From positions 310,001-374,000 of the forward strand of contig JAKLEN010000002.1 in the NCBI GenBank assembly GCA_022711665.1: 64,000 nt of DNA, given 5' to 3'. The notes beneath the pieces were generated by a model. It did no database searches. It was not told the DNA's origin and saw nothing but the letters and a program-made list of their open reading frames with translations. The DNA comes from Acidobacteriota bacterium. Lineage in GTDB: Bacteria > Acidobacteriota > Aminicenantia > Aminicenantales > Saccharicenantaceae. The position numbers and the translations under genes are program-made. Below, in pieces: positions 17,473-26,224 of this stretch; position 1 is the stretch's first letter; every line of letters begins with the position of its first letter.

Positions 17473-18891
17473 TCACTTCGCCGTTTTAGCGCCGGCCGGG
17501 GCCCCGACCAGATGTATCTCCGTCTGCCGGCCGGCCGGGAAGACGACCCCCGCCCTGGTGAAGACGGCGCTCTGTTCGAGGGCTAAGCCGACCTCCTGGC
17601 CGCCCCATTCGGGGACGTTCGCCGCGACGCTGAGCTCGACGGCCCAGCAGGTATCGGCGTAGAGGGGGTAGTCGCCCGCGCCGGGGACGGCGGCCGGCCC
17701 GATCTTCGGGCCGGCGCCGTGGCCGTAGCGATTGAGCGGATGCGAATAGATCGACGGCCGGAGACCTTCGGCCTTTCCCTTGGCCAGGGCCGCGGCCAGG
17801 ATCTCGTTGCCCGTCCGGCCCTCGACGAACTCGGCCGTCAGGATGTCCTGGAGGCGGTTGCCGCTCCGCATGGCCCGGTCCAGGCCGGCCGGGGCCCCGG
17901 TCTCGCCGTCCCGCAGGATATAGGCGGCCTCCTGGATATCGGTCGTCATCCCCAGGCAGGAGAAGCCGATGTCGCAGCGGACGAGGTCGCCGGGAAGGAC
18001 GGTCCGGCGCAGGGTTTCGTCCGCCGGCCCGCCGGTCCGCCGCACGATATAGTAGCTCGGCTGGAACCAGGGCTCGACCCCCAGCGCCGCGAAGCGCTCG
18101 CGCGTCCACCAGGAAAGATCGGCCAGCGTCGTGACGCCGGGCTTGATGACTTTCGATGACAGGGCCTCGGCCGCGACCCGGCGGTTGAGGGCGGCCAGCC
18201 GGGCGAAGAGATCGATCTCCCCGGCCGTCCGTTTCTCCATCCAGCCGACGACCAGCCGCTCGGCGGAGACGAGGCGGCTCGAAAGGCCCGGTCCGAGCGC
18301 GGCGGCTAGGTCCGCCTTGAGCGTGGCCGAGAGCCCGTCGGCGAAGGCGAACGTCGCCGATTCGTCGATGGCGATCCTCTTCGGATCCCGTTCGCGGACG
18401 AGACGGGCCAGGCGGGCCCAGGGCTCCTCGGCCCGGTCGGTCCAGCCGGGCCGGTAGTAGTCGGCGAGCTCGCGGTTGAAGTCGCCGCCGCCGTAGGGAT
18501 TGACCGAGATGGCCTCCAGGCCCGCCGGGGCGCCGGGGTCGTGGAAAACGAGCATGGTCAGCTTCCATGCGAACATGTGCGGCTGGGGCATGAGCGTCGG
18601 GTAGACCGGGTCCTCGGCATGCTCGCGGCAGACGACGATCCACATGTCGATACCCTCGCGGCGCATGATCGCCGGCAGGACGGCGTCGAAGCGTTCCCTG
18701 AGCCAGCCGTTATAGAGGGCGGAGCGGTCCCGGAGGCCGGGCAAGCCGGATCCCTCGACCGAAGCGGCCGCGGCGGAGCGGGGCGCGCCCGGCTTGGCAT
18801 CCGGGCCGCCGCATCCGGCCAGCGCGGTCATGAGCCCCAGGGCGAAGATGGCGGATTTCCAGATATATCCCGGTCGGCGTGATGCGTTCAT
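17473..18891 (-). CDS. M24-family metallopeptidase (Xaa-Pro peptidase-like) lipoprotein
   Basis: Protein of 472 aa. The lipobox LAGC (Cys27) anchors it in an envelope membrane. The creatinase-like N domain spans ~60-230 and the pita-bread M24 domain ~240-460. The five metal ligands can be placed: Asp in RCDIGF, Asp in MTTDIQE, His in NRYGHGAG, Glu in AVELSV and Glu in GLALEQS. It should cleave residues before proline from peptides in the periplasm. It starts 13 bases after the CBM9-like gene, so the pair is co-transcribed from 19774-19746. Confidence 0.86.
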   Translation of the reverse strand: MNASRRPGYIWKSAIFALGLMTALAGCGGPDAKPGAPRSAAAASVEGSGLPGLRDRSALYNGWLRERFDAVLPAIMRREGIDMWIVVCREHAEDPVYPTLMPQPHMFAWKLTMLVFHDPGAPAGLEAISVNPYGGGDFNRELADYYRPGWTDRAEEPWARLARLVRERDPKRIAIDESATFAFADGLSATLKADLAAALGPGLSSRLVSAERLVVGWMEKRTAGEIDLFARLAALNRRVAAEALSSKVIKPGVTTLADLSWWTRERFAALGVEPWFQPSYYIVRRTGGPADETLRRTVLPGDLVRCDIGFSCLGMTTDIQEAAYILRDGETGAPAGLDRAMRSGNRLQDILTAEFVEGRTGNEILAAALAKGKAEGLRPSIYSHPLNRYGHGAGPKIGPAAVPGAGDYPLYADTCWAVELSVAANVPEWGGQEVGLALEQSAVFTRAGVVFPAGRQTEIHLVGAPAGAKTAK

Positions 18892-18904
18892 GACGCGGAT
18901 TGTA

Positions 18905-19729
18905 CTATAGAAAGGCCGTCCGGAACCGGATAAAAGAAAAGCATTCGGGGATGTGGGAGTCGTAGACGCCGTGCTTGTTGAGGGCCCAGCCCGGGTGCGG
19001 CTCCACCGTCACGCCGCAGCTGCGGAGGAGCTCGAACCGGGAGAAGTCCAGGCGCCAGACGTCGCCGTCGCGCGGCGGCAGCGGCCGGCCGCCGGCAAGA
19101 TGCTTCATGCCGCTCCAGGGAAAGGCGATCTCGGCCGTCCAGCCCTCGTCCACGTCGGAGGCGTCGTTGAGAGTGCCCCGGACCTGGACCGCCGCGCGCA
19201 ACCCCGGGAAGTCCCAGTCCATGAAGGCCCAGCGCCGGCCCCGCGGGTGCCGGCCGTAGCGCAGGCCGTCCTGGAAGCCGCCGATGACGTCGGCCCGCCG
19301 CTCGCGCGGGTCGAACTCCGGCACGTCGAACCGGCTCCCCTTCTTCAGCGCGTCCTGCCAGACGTAGAAGACCTCGTAAACCGTGCCCAGGGCGTTGACC
19401 TGGAACTCGTAGTAACAGTCCTCGCCGCCGATGAAGACCTCGACGTCGTTCTCCGTCCAGACGAGCGAGTCGCGTTCGGCCAGCCGGGCCCGGACGTCAG
19501 GCTCGCTCGCCCAGAAGGCGACATAGAGCGCCTCGTCGTCCCAGAGCGAGGCCATGCGGGTCTCCAGGAACCCGGGGACGCCGCTGACGAGATCGACGAA
19601 GCGGCCGGATCTCGGGGCCCGGCGCCAGGCCGGTTTGTCGAGCCGGCCGTCGACCCTGATCCTGCGGGGCGTCCGGAAACAGTCGTAATGGGCGAGATCG
19701 CCTTCGGCGCAGCCGTACCGCTTTGTCAT
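18905..19729 (-). CDS. CBM9-like (DOMON) domain protein
   Basis: Protein of 274 aa with a single CBM9-like beta-sandwich. DGRLDKPAW opens the domain, LWDDEALYVAFWASEPDV follows, and YYEFQVNALG plus DWDFPG are family features also seen next to DUF5916 domains. No signal peptide is evident, so it would be cytosolic as annotated. Start ATG 19729 has GGGAGG five bases upstream; an ATG 15 codons earlier overlaps the promoter. Function unknown. It shares a transcript with the M24 peptidase. Confidence 0.8.
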   Translation of the reverse strand: MTKRYGCAEGDLAHYDCFRTPRRIRVDGRLDKPAWRRAPRSGRFVDLVSGVPGFLETRMASLWDDEALYVAFWASEPDVRARLAERDSLVWTENDVEVFIGGEDCYYEFQVNALGTVYEVFYVWQDALKKGSRFDVPEFDPRERRADVIGGFQDGLRYGRHPRGRRWAFMDWDFPGLRAAVQVRGTLNDASDVDEGWTAEIAFPWSGMKHLAGGRPLPPRDGDVWRLDFSRFELLRSCGVTVEPHPGWALNKHGVYDSHIPECFSFIRFRTAFL

Positions 19730-19745
19730 CCCGGCCTCCCGGCCG

Positions 19746-19774
19746 ATTATCTTATGAACGAGGCCAACGGTCAA
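19746..19774 (-). promoter_or_regulatory. Promoter of the CBM9-M24 operon
   Basis: On the minus strand, TTGACC (19774-19769), 17 bases, GATAAT (19751-19746). It supports ATG 19729 over the upstream ATG. A divergent promoter starts 8 bases away. Confidence 0.65.
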
Positions 19775-19781
19775 ACCGCGC

Positions 19782-19810
19782 TTGATTTCCGGAACGAGCG
19801 GGCCTATGGT
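19782..19810 (+). promoter_or_regulatory. Promoter of the 19835 gene, divergent from the CBM9 promoter
   Basis: TTGATT (19782-19787), 17 bases, TATGGT (19805-19810). The two -35 boxes are back to back, 7 bases apart, so both operons may respond to one regulator. Confidence 0.5.
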
Positions 19811-19834
19811 AGTCCCATGTCCGGAGAGACGAGG

Positions 19835-20752
19835 ATGGGCCGGGCCTTCATCATGACGGTCTTGCTGGCCGGGCTGCTCCCGGCCGGCCCCTTGCCGGCT
19901 TCGCCCGGGACCTCCGCCTTGACGGCCTCCCGGCCCGCCGCGGACGACTCGCTCGAAGCCCTGCTGGCCAAGGCCGCCGAGTATTGCCGCAAGCTCGAGA
20001 GCTCGGCCTTCGATTTCGTCTGCCGCGAGGAGATCCTGGAGATCGTCAACCCCAGGCTCGACGCCGCCGCCCAGCCGAAGCCGTCCGTCGATCCCGGCTC
20101 TTCGGGCCAGTTCGGCGCCCCGGAGTTCCTCGGCCCGACGCTGGTCCTCAGCACCGTCAAGAAGATGAAGCGCTCCCTCGTCTACGATTACCAGTGCGTC
20201 CGGGCCGGACGGACCATCCGCGAGATGCGGACCCAGCTCGAGGAGAACGGCAAGCCCAAGGTCGTTCCCAACGCCGAGCTAGAGACGTCCGTCGTCGTCT
20301 TCGCCACGGCCCTCCTGGGCCCGGTCGGCCTGTTCGGCGAGCGCTTTCAGCCGGATTATATTTTCACCGTCGCCGGGCGGGACCGCCTCGAAGGCGTCGA
20401 CGTCCTCATCGTCGACGCCAAGCCCAGGCCCGGCGCCCCGCCCAGCCGCAGCCTCTACGGCCAGGCCTGGATCGACCCCGCCAGCGGCAACATCCTCAAG
20501 ATCGAGTGGAGCGAGAGCCGCGTCGGCCGTTTCGACGTCTTCGTCCGGCGGGGAGAGCTGTTCAAGCGGACTCCGCGGCTGACCATCCGCTCCGAGTTCA
20601 GCGTCGAAAAGAACGGCATCCGCTTCCCCAGCCGGCTGTTCGTGGAGGAGACCTATCTCAAAGGATCCGGCAAGGCCTTCGTCCGCTCCCGGACCGAGGT
20701 CGTCTACAGGGACTTCAAGTTCTTCACCGTCACCTTCGACGTCCGCAGCTGA
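19835..20752 (+). CDS. Exported protein of unknown function (LolA-like beta-sheet pattern)
   Basis: Protein of 305 aa. The signal peptide covers residues 1-25 or so. The mature part begins with a helix holding two Cys (EYCRKL, FDFVCREE), followed by many strands. YGQAWIDPASGNILKIEW is typical of periplasmic proteins with a LolA/LppX-like half-barrel, but I cannot assign a named family. Start ATG 19835 follows GGAGAG by seven bases. An ATG at 19817 lacks a ribosome binding site but is placed for leaderless initiation. Divergent from the CBM9-M24 operon and followed by the FadL-like gene with its own promoter. Confidence 0.72.
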   Translation: MGRAFIMTVLLAGLLPAGPLPASPGTSALTASRPAADDSLEALLAKAAEYCRKLESSAFDFVCREEILEIVNPRLDAAAQPKPSVDPGSSGQFGAPEFLGPTLVLSTVKKMKRSLVYDYQCVRAGRTIREMRTQLEENGKPKVVPNAELETSVVVFATALLGPVGLFGERFQPDYIFTVAGRDRLEGVDVLIVDAKPRPGAPPSRSLYGQAWIDPASGNILKIEWSESRVGRFDVFVRRGELFKRTPRLTIRSEFSVEKNGIRFPSRLFVEETYLKGSGKAFVRSRTEVVYRDFKFFTVTFDVRS

Positions 20753-20790
20753 CCCGGAGAGGTCCGCCGGCCGCGCCCGTCCGATAGATG

Positions 20791-20819
20791 TTTCCATTCT
20801 CCGCCCGGCGTGGTAAGAT
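20791..20819 (+). promoter_or_regulatory. Extended -10 promoter of the FadL-like gene
   Basis: TTTCCA (20791-20796), 17 bases, TAAGAT (20814-20819) preceded by TGG. The same TTTCCA -35 box is used at 15773. Confidence 0.55.
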
Positions 20820-20846
20820 ACCGGTCTTTATGGATCGGAGGGCACG

Positions 20847-22244
20847 ATGAACACGCCTCGCGTGGTAAGCCGTCTCGCTTCGGGCCTGTCCCTGGCTCTG
20901 GCCCTGTCGCTCGTTTCTCTCCGGCTCGGCGCCGAAGACTTCTCCTTCCACGAGCCCAGCGCCCGGGCCGCGGCTTTGGGCGGCGCGTTCACGGCCCGGT
21001 CCGACGACGCGACCGGACTCTTCTACAACCCGGCCGGGCTGGCCTTCCTGTCCGGTTTCCGCATCAAGACCAACGTCATGTTCGACAATCGCGGGATCTC
21101 GGCGGCCTGGCCGGACGGCGGCCGGACCTGGCGCTCGGAGCCGACCGAGTTCCTGGGCGATTTCGCCCTGACCTGGCAGCCTTTCAAGCGGGTGACCGTG
21201 GCGACGGGGCTGTTCTCGCCGTTCAGCTACGAATCGTACTGGACGCCGGGCTGGAGCGGCGAGACCGCCGTGACCCGAAACCGGCTGCGGACGCTCTCCT
21301 TCCGGTCGGCCGTGGCCGTCGAGGTCGTCAAGGGGCTGGCGGTGAGCGCCGGCCTCGACGTCATCACCTCGAGCCTGCTCTACCGGCACATCATCCCCTT
21401 CAACCTCGAGACCTACCCGCAGGCCCAGGATATCGACGTTCAGAGCAGCCACGCCCTGAGCGGCCGCGGCCTGGGCTTCACGGCCGGCTTCCTGTGGAAG
21501 GTCCTGCCCGTCCTCCAGGTCGGGGCCCGGTACCAGGGGAGCGTGACGATCGACTACGCCGGCTCGAACGTTTTCGAGCGCATCCTCGACACCCAGGGCG
21601 CCAGCGTGCCCGATCCCTACCTGCCGTCGCGGGCCGTCACCAGCCTCATCTATCTCTATTACGACACGCAGGATGTCACCGGCCGCCTGAAGCTGCCGGA
21701 GCAGATCGCCTGCGGCCTCGCGGTCACGCCCGCCCCGCCGCTTTCCTTGTATCTCGACGTCCAGTGGAATCGCTGGAGCGGCTTCGGCGACTGGGTCTTC
21801 ACCTCGACCAGGACCGGACAGGACATCAATCCCAGTTTCACGCCCGATTACCAGGAGTTCTACGGCCTGGCCCTCGATTACGGCGTCCAGGGGCAGGCCC
21901 TGCCCCTGCGGGACACGAGGGACATCAAGGCCGGCCTGGAGTACCGTCCCTTCCGTTATATCGCCGTGCGGGCCGGCTACGCCCGCCTCCAGAGCACGAT
22001 CGACGAGGCCGGACGGGCGCCGATCTATCCCGACCTCGACCGCAACGTCTGCTCGCTCGGCTTCGGCTACGAAGGCCCGCTGTTCTCGATCTGGGGCGAC
22101 GGCGAGAGGGTCAGCGACCTGTCCTTCGACGTTTTCCTGCGGTACGCCTCCGCCGTCCCGGGGCGCTCGACCTATCCCGGCTACGGAATGACCTACGGCT
22201 CGAAGAGGCTGGTTTTCGGGCTCGGCGTGGGCCTCGTCTTCTAG
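20847..22244 (+). CDS. Outer-membrane transport protein, OmpP1/FadL/TodX type
   Basis: Outer-membrane barrel of 465 aa. Signal peptide of about 30 residues, then FHEPSARAAALGGAF and FYNPAGLAFL, the hallmark N-terminal hatch region of FadL-family channels. About 14 amphipathic strands follow and the chain ends FGLGVGLVF with a terminal Phe, as required for BAM-mediated assembly. The family moves hydrophobic molecules such as fatty acids or aromatics across the outer membrane. SD GGAGGG precedes ATG 20847. Confidence 0.85.
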   Translation: MNTPRVVSRLASGLSLALALSLVSLRLGAEDFSFHEPSARAAALGGAFTARSDDATGLFYNPAGLAFLSGFRIKTNVMFDNRGISAAWPDGGRTWRSEPTEFLGDFALTWQPFKRVTVATGLFSPFSYESYWTPGWSGETAVTRNRLRTLSFRSAVAVEVVKGLAVSAGLDVITSSLLYRHIIPFNLETYPQAQDIDVQSSHALSGRGLGFTAGFLWKVLPVLQVGARYQGSVTIDYAGSNVFERILDTQGASVPDPYLPSRAVTSLIYLYYDTQDVTGRLKLPEQIACGLAVTPAPPLSLYLDVQWNRWSGFGDWVFTSTRTGQDINPSFTPDYQEFYGLALDYGVQGQALPLRDTRDIKAGLEYRPFRYIAVRAGYARLQSTIDEAGRAPIYPDLDRNVCSLGFGYEGPLFSIWGDGERVSDLSFDVFLRYASAVPGRSTYPGYGMTYGSKRLVFGLGVGLVF

Positions 22245-22255
22245 CCGCGGGCCGT

Positions 22256-22284
22256 TTGTCGGAACGGCCCCGAAGTGCTATCCT
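22256..22284 (+). promoter_or_regulatory. Extended -10 promoter of the MATE-like gene
   Basis: TTGTCG (22256-22261), 17 bases, TATCCT (22279-22284) preceded by TGC. ATG 22297 is 12 bases downstream with no ribosome binding site, so the leader is only a few bases long. Confidence 0.6.
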
Positions 22285-22296
22285 ATTTCGCCGAAC

Positions 22297-23604
22297 ATGC
22301 CCCCCCACGCCGTCCCGCCGAACGCCCTGACGCCGCGCCGCATCGCCCGTTTCTGGCTGCCGCTCGAGGCCACCTGGCTGATGATGGCCCTCGAGGGCCC
22401 CTTCGTGGCCGCCATCATCGCCCGCTTGCCCTCGCCCAAGGAGAACCTGGCGGCGTTCGCCGTGGCCTCGGCCCTGGCCTGGATCGTCGAATCCCCCATC
22501 ATCATGATGCTCTCGGCCTCGAACGCCCTGGTGCAGGACGGCCTGGCCTGCCGCAAGATGAGGCGCTTCTCGAACGCCCTGAACGCGGCCGTCACGGCCG
22601 TCATGATCGTCCTGATCACGCCGCCCGTCTTCGCCTTCGTCGCCCGCGGCGTCATGGGCCTCGAACCCGGCCTGGCCGGACTGGCCGGCCGGTCGATGAT
22701 CTTCCTCGTCCTCTGGCCGGGGGCCATCGGCTTCCGCCGCTTCTACCAGGGCATCCTCATCCGCAACGGCCGGCCGCAGGCGGTGACGTGGGGCACGGTC
22801 ATCCGCCTGGCCGCGATGGCCGCGACCGGGCTGCTCCTGGCCCTGGCCTTCCGGCTGCCCGGCGCCAGCGTCGGCACCGGCGCGCTCGGGGTCGGCGTGG
22901 TCGCCGAGGCCGCGGCCAGCTGGTTCATGGCCCGGCGGACGGTCCGGGGCCTCCTCGGCCAGGACGACGCGGCCTGCGCCTTCGGCCGCGCCCTGACGGC
23001 CGGCCGCATTGTGCGCTTCTACGGGCCGCTGGCCCTGACGTCGTTCCTGACCTTCTTCATTAACCCGCTGACGACCTTCTTCCTGGCCCGCGGCCGCATG
23101 CCGCTCGAGTCCCTGGCCGCGCTGCCGGTCGTCACCGGGTTGGTTTTCCTGTTCCGCTCGGCCGGCATCTCCATGCAGGAGGTCGTCATCGCCCTGCTCG
23201 GCGATGACGGCTCGGGCCGGCGCGCCCTGTCCCGCTTCACCATCCGGCTCGGCGCGGTCTCCACGACCGCCCTGGCCCTGGTCAGCCTCTCGCCCTTGAG
23301 CATGATTTGGTACCGGCGGGTATCGGGCCTGTCGCCGGACCTGGCGGCCTTCGCCGTCCTGCCGGGCGCGCTCCTCTCCCTCCTCCCCTTCCTCGAATCC
23401 ATCCTGTCCCTGGAACGGGGCGTCCTCGTCCGGGCCCACCGGACGGCCCCTATCGTCATCGCCGTCGGCGCCCAGCTGGCGATGACGGTCGCCGTCTTCG
23501 TCCTGATGGTCCTGGGTCTGAAGGTCGTCGGCGCCCTGGCCATCGGGCCGGCGCTGACGGCCGGCTATCTGACCAGCGTTTCCATCCTGAAACGGGGGAC
23601 ATGA
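22297..23604 (+). CDS. MATE/MOP-superfamily-like flippase or exporter
   Basis: Integral membrane protein of 435 aa with about 12 helices. The pattern of two six-helix bundles, early FWLPLEATWLMMALEGPFVA and mid-protein FYGPLALTSFLTFFINPL resembles MATE/MOP multidrug or polysaccharide flippases and bacterial ANKH-like proteins. There is no soluble domain. Substrate unknown. The short leader and lack of a Shine-Dalgarno suggest leaderless translation. Followed after a 127-base gap by the sigma-factor operon. Confidence 0.72.
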   Translation: MPPHAVPPNALTPRRIARFWLPLEATWLMMALEGPFVAAIIARLPSPKENLAAFAVASALAWIVESPIIMMLSASNALVQDGLACRKMRRFSNALNAAVTAVMIVLITPPVFAFVARGVMGLEPGLAGLAGRSMIFLVLWPGAIGFRRFYQGILIRNGRPQAVTWGTVIRLAAMAATGLLLALAFRLPGASVGTGALGVGVVAEAAASWFMARRTVRGLLGQDDAACAFGRALTAGRIVRFYGPLALTSFLTFFINPLTTFFLARGRMPLESLAALPVVTGLVFLFRSAGISMQEVVIALLGDDGSGRRALSRFTIRLGAVSTTALALVSLSPLSMIWYRRVSGLSPDLAAFAVLPGALLSLLPFLESILSLERGVLVRAHRTAPIVIAVGAQLAMTVAVFVLMVLGLKVVGALAIGPALTAGYLTSVSILKRGT

Positions 23605-23731
23605 GGCCTGCTCCCCTCTCAGACCCGCGGCGGGAGGCCGCGAAGGCCTGGCGGAAGTAAACGCGGACGGCCGCCCGGACGGTAATATAGCGGACGTCGA
23701 CAAACGTCCGATCCGCATCCAGGAGGCCATC

Positions 23732-24253
23732 ATGAAGAACAGTTTGATCGCCGTTTCTCTGGGGATCGCGCTCCTCGCCGCCGCCGTCCCCGTCGCCGCA
23801 AGCGAGCAGGCGAACCCCGAGGCCCTGATCGGCCGGGTCCGCGCCGTCCTGCAAACGCCCCGTCCGCCCGAGCACGGCATCGCCAAGGCCCTGGGCGACG
23901 CCCTGGACGCGGCGCTCCTGGTCCTGCCCAAGGCCGGCTACGAGGCGGAGTTCCGTTCGCTAGTCGGCGGCGCCCGCCAGGCCGTCGAGGGGGGCGAAAT
24001 GCTTTCGGACGGGGTCTACCGGGACCTGCTGAAGTCCTATCGGCTGGTCTCGGGCGGCAAGGACTGGACGGTCCCGGCCGAGCTCAAGGCCGCCGGCGAG
24101 CCGGGCAAGGGGATCGAGCTGGCCGTCAAGATCTGCAACCGGCTCCTCGATTCGGCCCTGGCCGCCTGCAAGGCCGGCCGCGGCGAGGCGGCCGCGAGCG
24201 ATCTTATCGGCCTGGTCCTGCTCGTCGTCACGCCCATCGAAGCCGGCCGCTGA
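23732..24253 (+). CDS. Small exported alpha-helical protein of unknown function
   Basis: Protein of 173 aa. A signal peptide with cleavage near PVAASEQA, then an amphipathic mostly helical mature domain with one Cys pair (KICNRLL, ALAACKAG) and a hydrophobic C-terminal helix (IGLVLLVVTPIE). I recognise no family. AGGAGG precedes the ATG. It heads a four-gene operon: the sigma factor starts 18 bases downstream. It may therefore be the envelope component sensed or controlled by that regulatory unit; this is inference from position. Confidence 0.65.
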   Translation: MKNSLIAVSLGIALLAAAVPVAASEQANPEALIGRVRAVLQTPRPPEHGIAKALGDALDAALLVLPKAGYEAEFRSLVGGARQAVEGGEMLSDGVYRDLLKSYRLVSGGKDWTVPAELKAAGEPGKGIELAVKICNRLLDSALAACKAGRGEAAASDLIGLVLLVVTPIEAGR

Positions 24254-24271
24254 CCCGGCGGGAGCGGTCGC

Positions 24272-24901
24272 GTGCCCGGTCCCGGATTTGATTCGCCCCA
24301 GGCCCTGGATTACATTGTCCCCGAAAGGGCCGACGAGGTGGAGAGCCGGGATTTCGATTACGACGTTCTGGTCAGGCCGCTTGAGCCCCGGATGATGCGC
24401 TCGATCTGGCGGATCGTCCGGCAGGCGGAAGCCGCAGAGGACGCCCTCCAGGACGCCCTGGTCATCGTCTGGAAAAAGAGACGCGCGATCGTCCGGCATC
24501 CCAAGCCCGAGGCCCTGATCCTGAGGATAGCCGTCACGGCGGCCTATGACGCCCTGCGAAAGAGCCGGCGCATCCTCCGCCGCGAGATCCATGGCCTGGG
24601 AGCCGGCCTGGCCGACGGAGCTTCCGCCGGGGCCGAGGCGGAGATCGAGGACCGCGAGCTCCGGTCAGCCATGCTCTCGGCCATCGGCCGCCTGCCCCGG
24701 CGGCAGGCCACGGCGGTTCTCCTGCACGCCATCGAGGAACAATCCTATGCGGATATCGCCCGGGCCATGGGCTGCTCCGAATCGACGGCCCGGGTCCACG
24801 TCATGCGCGGCCGGGCCGGCCTGGCCCGGCGGCTGGGCCGCCGATCTCCCGACGAAAGCGCCGGGGGACCGGATCGAGGCGGCCGGGAGTCGAGGTCATG
24901 A
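24272..24901 (+). CDS. ECF-type RNA polymerase sigma factor
   Basis: Sigma-70-family protein of 209 aa. Region 2 spans ~30-95 (RMMRSIWRIVRQAEAAEDALQDAL, then VIVWKKR). Region 4 spans ~130-185, with SYADIARAMGCSESTARVHVMRGRAGL as the -35-binding helix-turn-helix. No region 1 or 3. Start is GTG 24272 with GGGAG about eight bases upstream. Its stop overlaps the next start by four bases (ATGA), so the membrane protein that follows is coupled and could be its anti-sigma factor. Confidence 0.85.
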   Translation: MPGPGFDSPQALDYIVPERADEVESRDFDYDVLVRPLEPRMMRSIWRIVRQAEAAEDALQDALVIVWKKRRAIVRHPKPEALILRIAVTAAYDALRKSRRILRREIHGLGAGLADGASAGAEAEIEDRELRSAMLSAIGRLPRRQATAVLLHAIEEQSYADIARAMGCSESTARVHVMRGRAGLARRLGRRSPDESAGGPDRGGRESRS

Positions 24902-25209
24902 TCGAAATCAAACGCGAAGACGCCGACATGGACGGCCTGGTGCGAAGAGCCCTGGCCGACGATCTGCCGGCCGAGGTCCGGGCCGGGATGCTCCGGCGGA
25001 TCGATCGGTTCCTCGCCGGGAAGCGGTCGCCCGCGTCCAGGTCCGCAGCCCCGGCCTGGCGGGCCCGCAAGCCCCTTTGGGCCGCCATTTCCGTCCTGAT
25101 GCTCCTGGCGGGCATCCTTCTCCAGGGACGGAAGCCGTCGACCCGGCTGGCCGAGCGGATCTCTTCGATCAAGACGGCTTACGCCAACCTCGATACGACA
25201 AGGAGATAG
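24898..25209 (+). CDS. Single-pass membrane protein, candidate anti-sigma factor
   Basis: Protein of 103 aa translationally coupled to the sigma gene (four-base overlap). Residues 1-60 are a charged cytosolic part (DADMDGLVRRALADDLPAEVRAGML). One transmembrane helix covers ~70-85 (PLWAAISVLMLLAGILL), and a short tail follows. Size, topology and position fit an anti-sigma factor, but there is no zinc-finger His-x3-Cys-x2-Cys motif, so this rests on context. Confidence 0.65.
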   Translation: MIEIKREDADMDGLVRRALADDLPAEVRAGMLRRIDRFLAGKRSPASRSAAPAWRARKPLWAAISVLMLLAGILLQGRKPSTRLAERISSIKTAYANLDTTRR

Positions 25210-25213
25210 GACC

Positions 25214-26224
25214 ATGACAAAAGCCGGAAGCCGTTTCGCCCCGGGCCTGGCCGCCGGGCGCTGGATCTTCGCCGCCGCCCTGGCCGTCGCCATCGTCGCT
25301 TCGGGGCTCTTCGCCAGCCTGAAGAACGGGGCCGGGTTGTTCTACGTCCTTTGCGGCGCCGCCGCGGCCTGCCTGATGGCCTTCACCGGCCGAGAGATCG
25401 CTGCGGCTTTCGGCCATGCGGCGGGCCGCGCCGGGTCGGCGGCGGACCTGGCCAAATCCGCCCGCTTCTGGGAAGCGGCCGCCCGCAACGCCTGGGTCCT
25501 CGGAGCCATGGGCAGCGCCCTCAATTTCACCATCGCCCTCGGGATCGGCAGCGAGAGCATCGCCGACATCGGCAACCGCATGATCGGGTCTTTCATCGTC
25601 ACGCTCTACGGCCTGATCGCGGCCGTCATCTGTCTCGTGCCGGCCATCAGGCTTTCCGGCCGGGCCGCAAGCGCCGGCCCGGCCGGCCCCGCCCCCGGCC
25701 CCGGCCGGGCCGTGAGCCCCGACCGGATCGCGGGCTACGTTCTCTTCGCGGCCGTGATCGTCCTGACCGTCCTCCTGCTCGGCGGCGGCCAGCCGCAGGG
25801 GGGGCCGCTGCCCATCGGCCGGGTCCTATTCCACCCGGCGGCGATCCTGACGGTCATCGGCGGAACCGTCGCCCTGGCGCTCTTCCTGGGCGCCGGCGCC
25901 CAGGCCTGGACGTACGGCTTCGCCCTGACGGGTCTCGCCGGCCTGTTCATGGGCCTCATCCAGGCCTTGTTCGGCTTCGTCCACAAGTCGATCGCCGAGA
26001 TATCGTCCGCCTGCGCCTTCATCATCTCGGCATCCACGCTCTCGCTCCTGGGCTTCGCCGCCGTGGCCGGGCCGCTCGAGGACCGGGAGATCCTGGAGGG
26101 CCGAAGGGACCGGCCCTCCCCTCTCAGCCGGCTCTTCTGGGCCATCTTCCCCCTCCTGACCTTCATCTTCCTCATCCTGACGTTCCTCATGGTCGTCACG
26201 CCGATGGAGAGGACGGTCAAGTAG
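25214..26224 (+). CDS. Polytopic membrane protein, MotA/TolQ/ExbB-like
   Basis: Protein of 336 aa starting four bases after the previous gene. About nine hydrophobic helices in two blocks of similar layout. The first block has GAMGSALNFTIALGIG, then IGNRMIGSFIVTLYGLIAA. This resembles the two channel helices of MotA/TolQ/ExbB proton-channel subunits (G-x3-G-x8, then a TLYG helix). The second block has LTVIGGTVALALFLG and GLAGLFMGLIQALFG, similar to MotA VGGT and LGLLG-like motifs. This suggests a tandem duplication of a MotA-like unit. No MotB, TolR or ExbD partner is present here, so function is open. Confidence 0.65.
   Translation: MTKAGSRFAPGLAAGRWIFAAALAVAIVASGLFASLKNGAGLFYVLCGAAAACLMAFTGREIAAAFGHAAGRAGSAADLAKSARFWEAAARNAWVLGAMGSALNFTIALGIGSESIADIGNRMIGSFIVTLYGLIAAVICLVPAIRLSGRAASAGPAGPAPGPGRAVSPDRIAGYVLFAAVIVLTVLLLGGGQPQGGPLPIGRVLFHPAAILTVIGGTVALALFLGAGAQAWTYGFALTGLAGLFMGLIQALFGFVHKSIAEISSACAFIISASTLSLLGFAAVAGPLEDREILEGRRDRPSPLSRLFWAIFPLLTFIFLILTFLMVVTPMERTVK

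Noticed and set aside
19769..19776. Recurring GGTCAAACC-like words as a dispersed repeat family
   Set aside because: Most copies (1291, 19769, 58007 and similar) are minus-strand -35 boxes (TTGACC) at the right distance from a -10 box. Only the 4234-4291 palindrome remains a repeat candidate.
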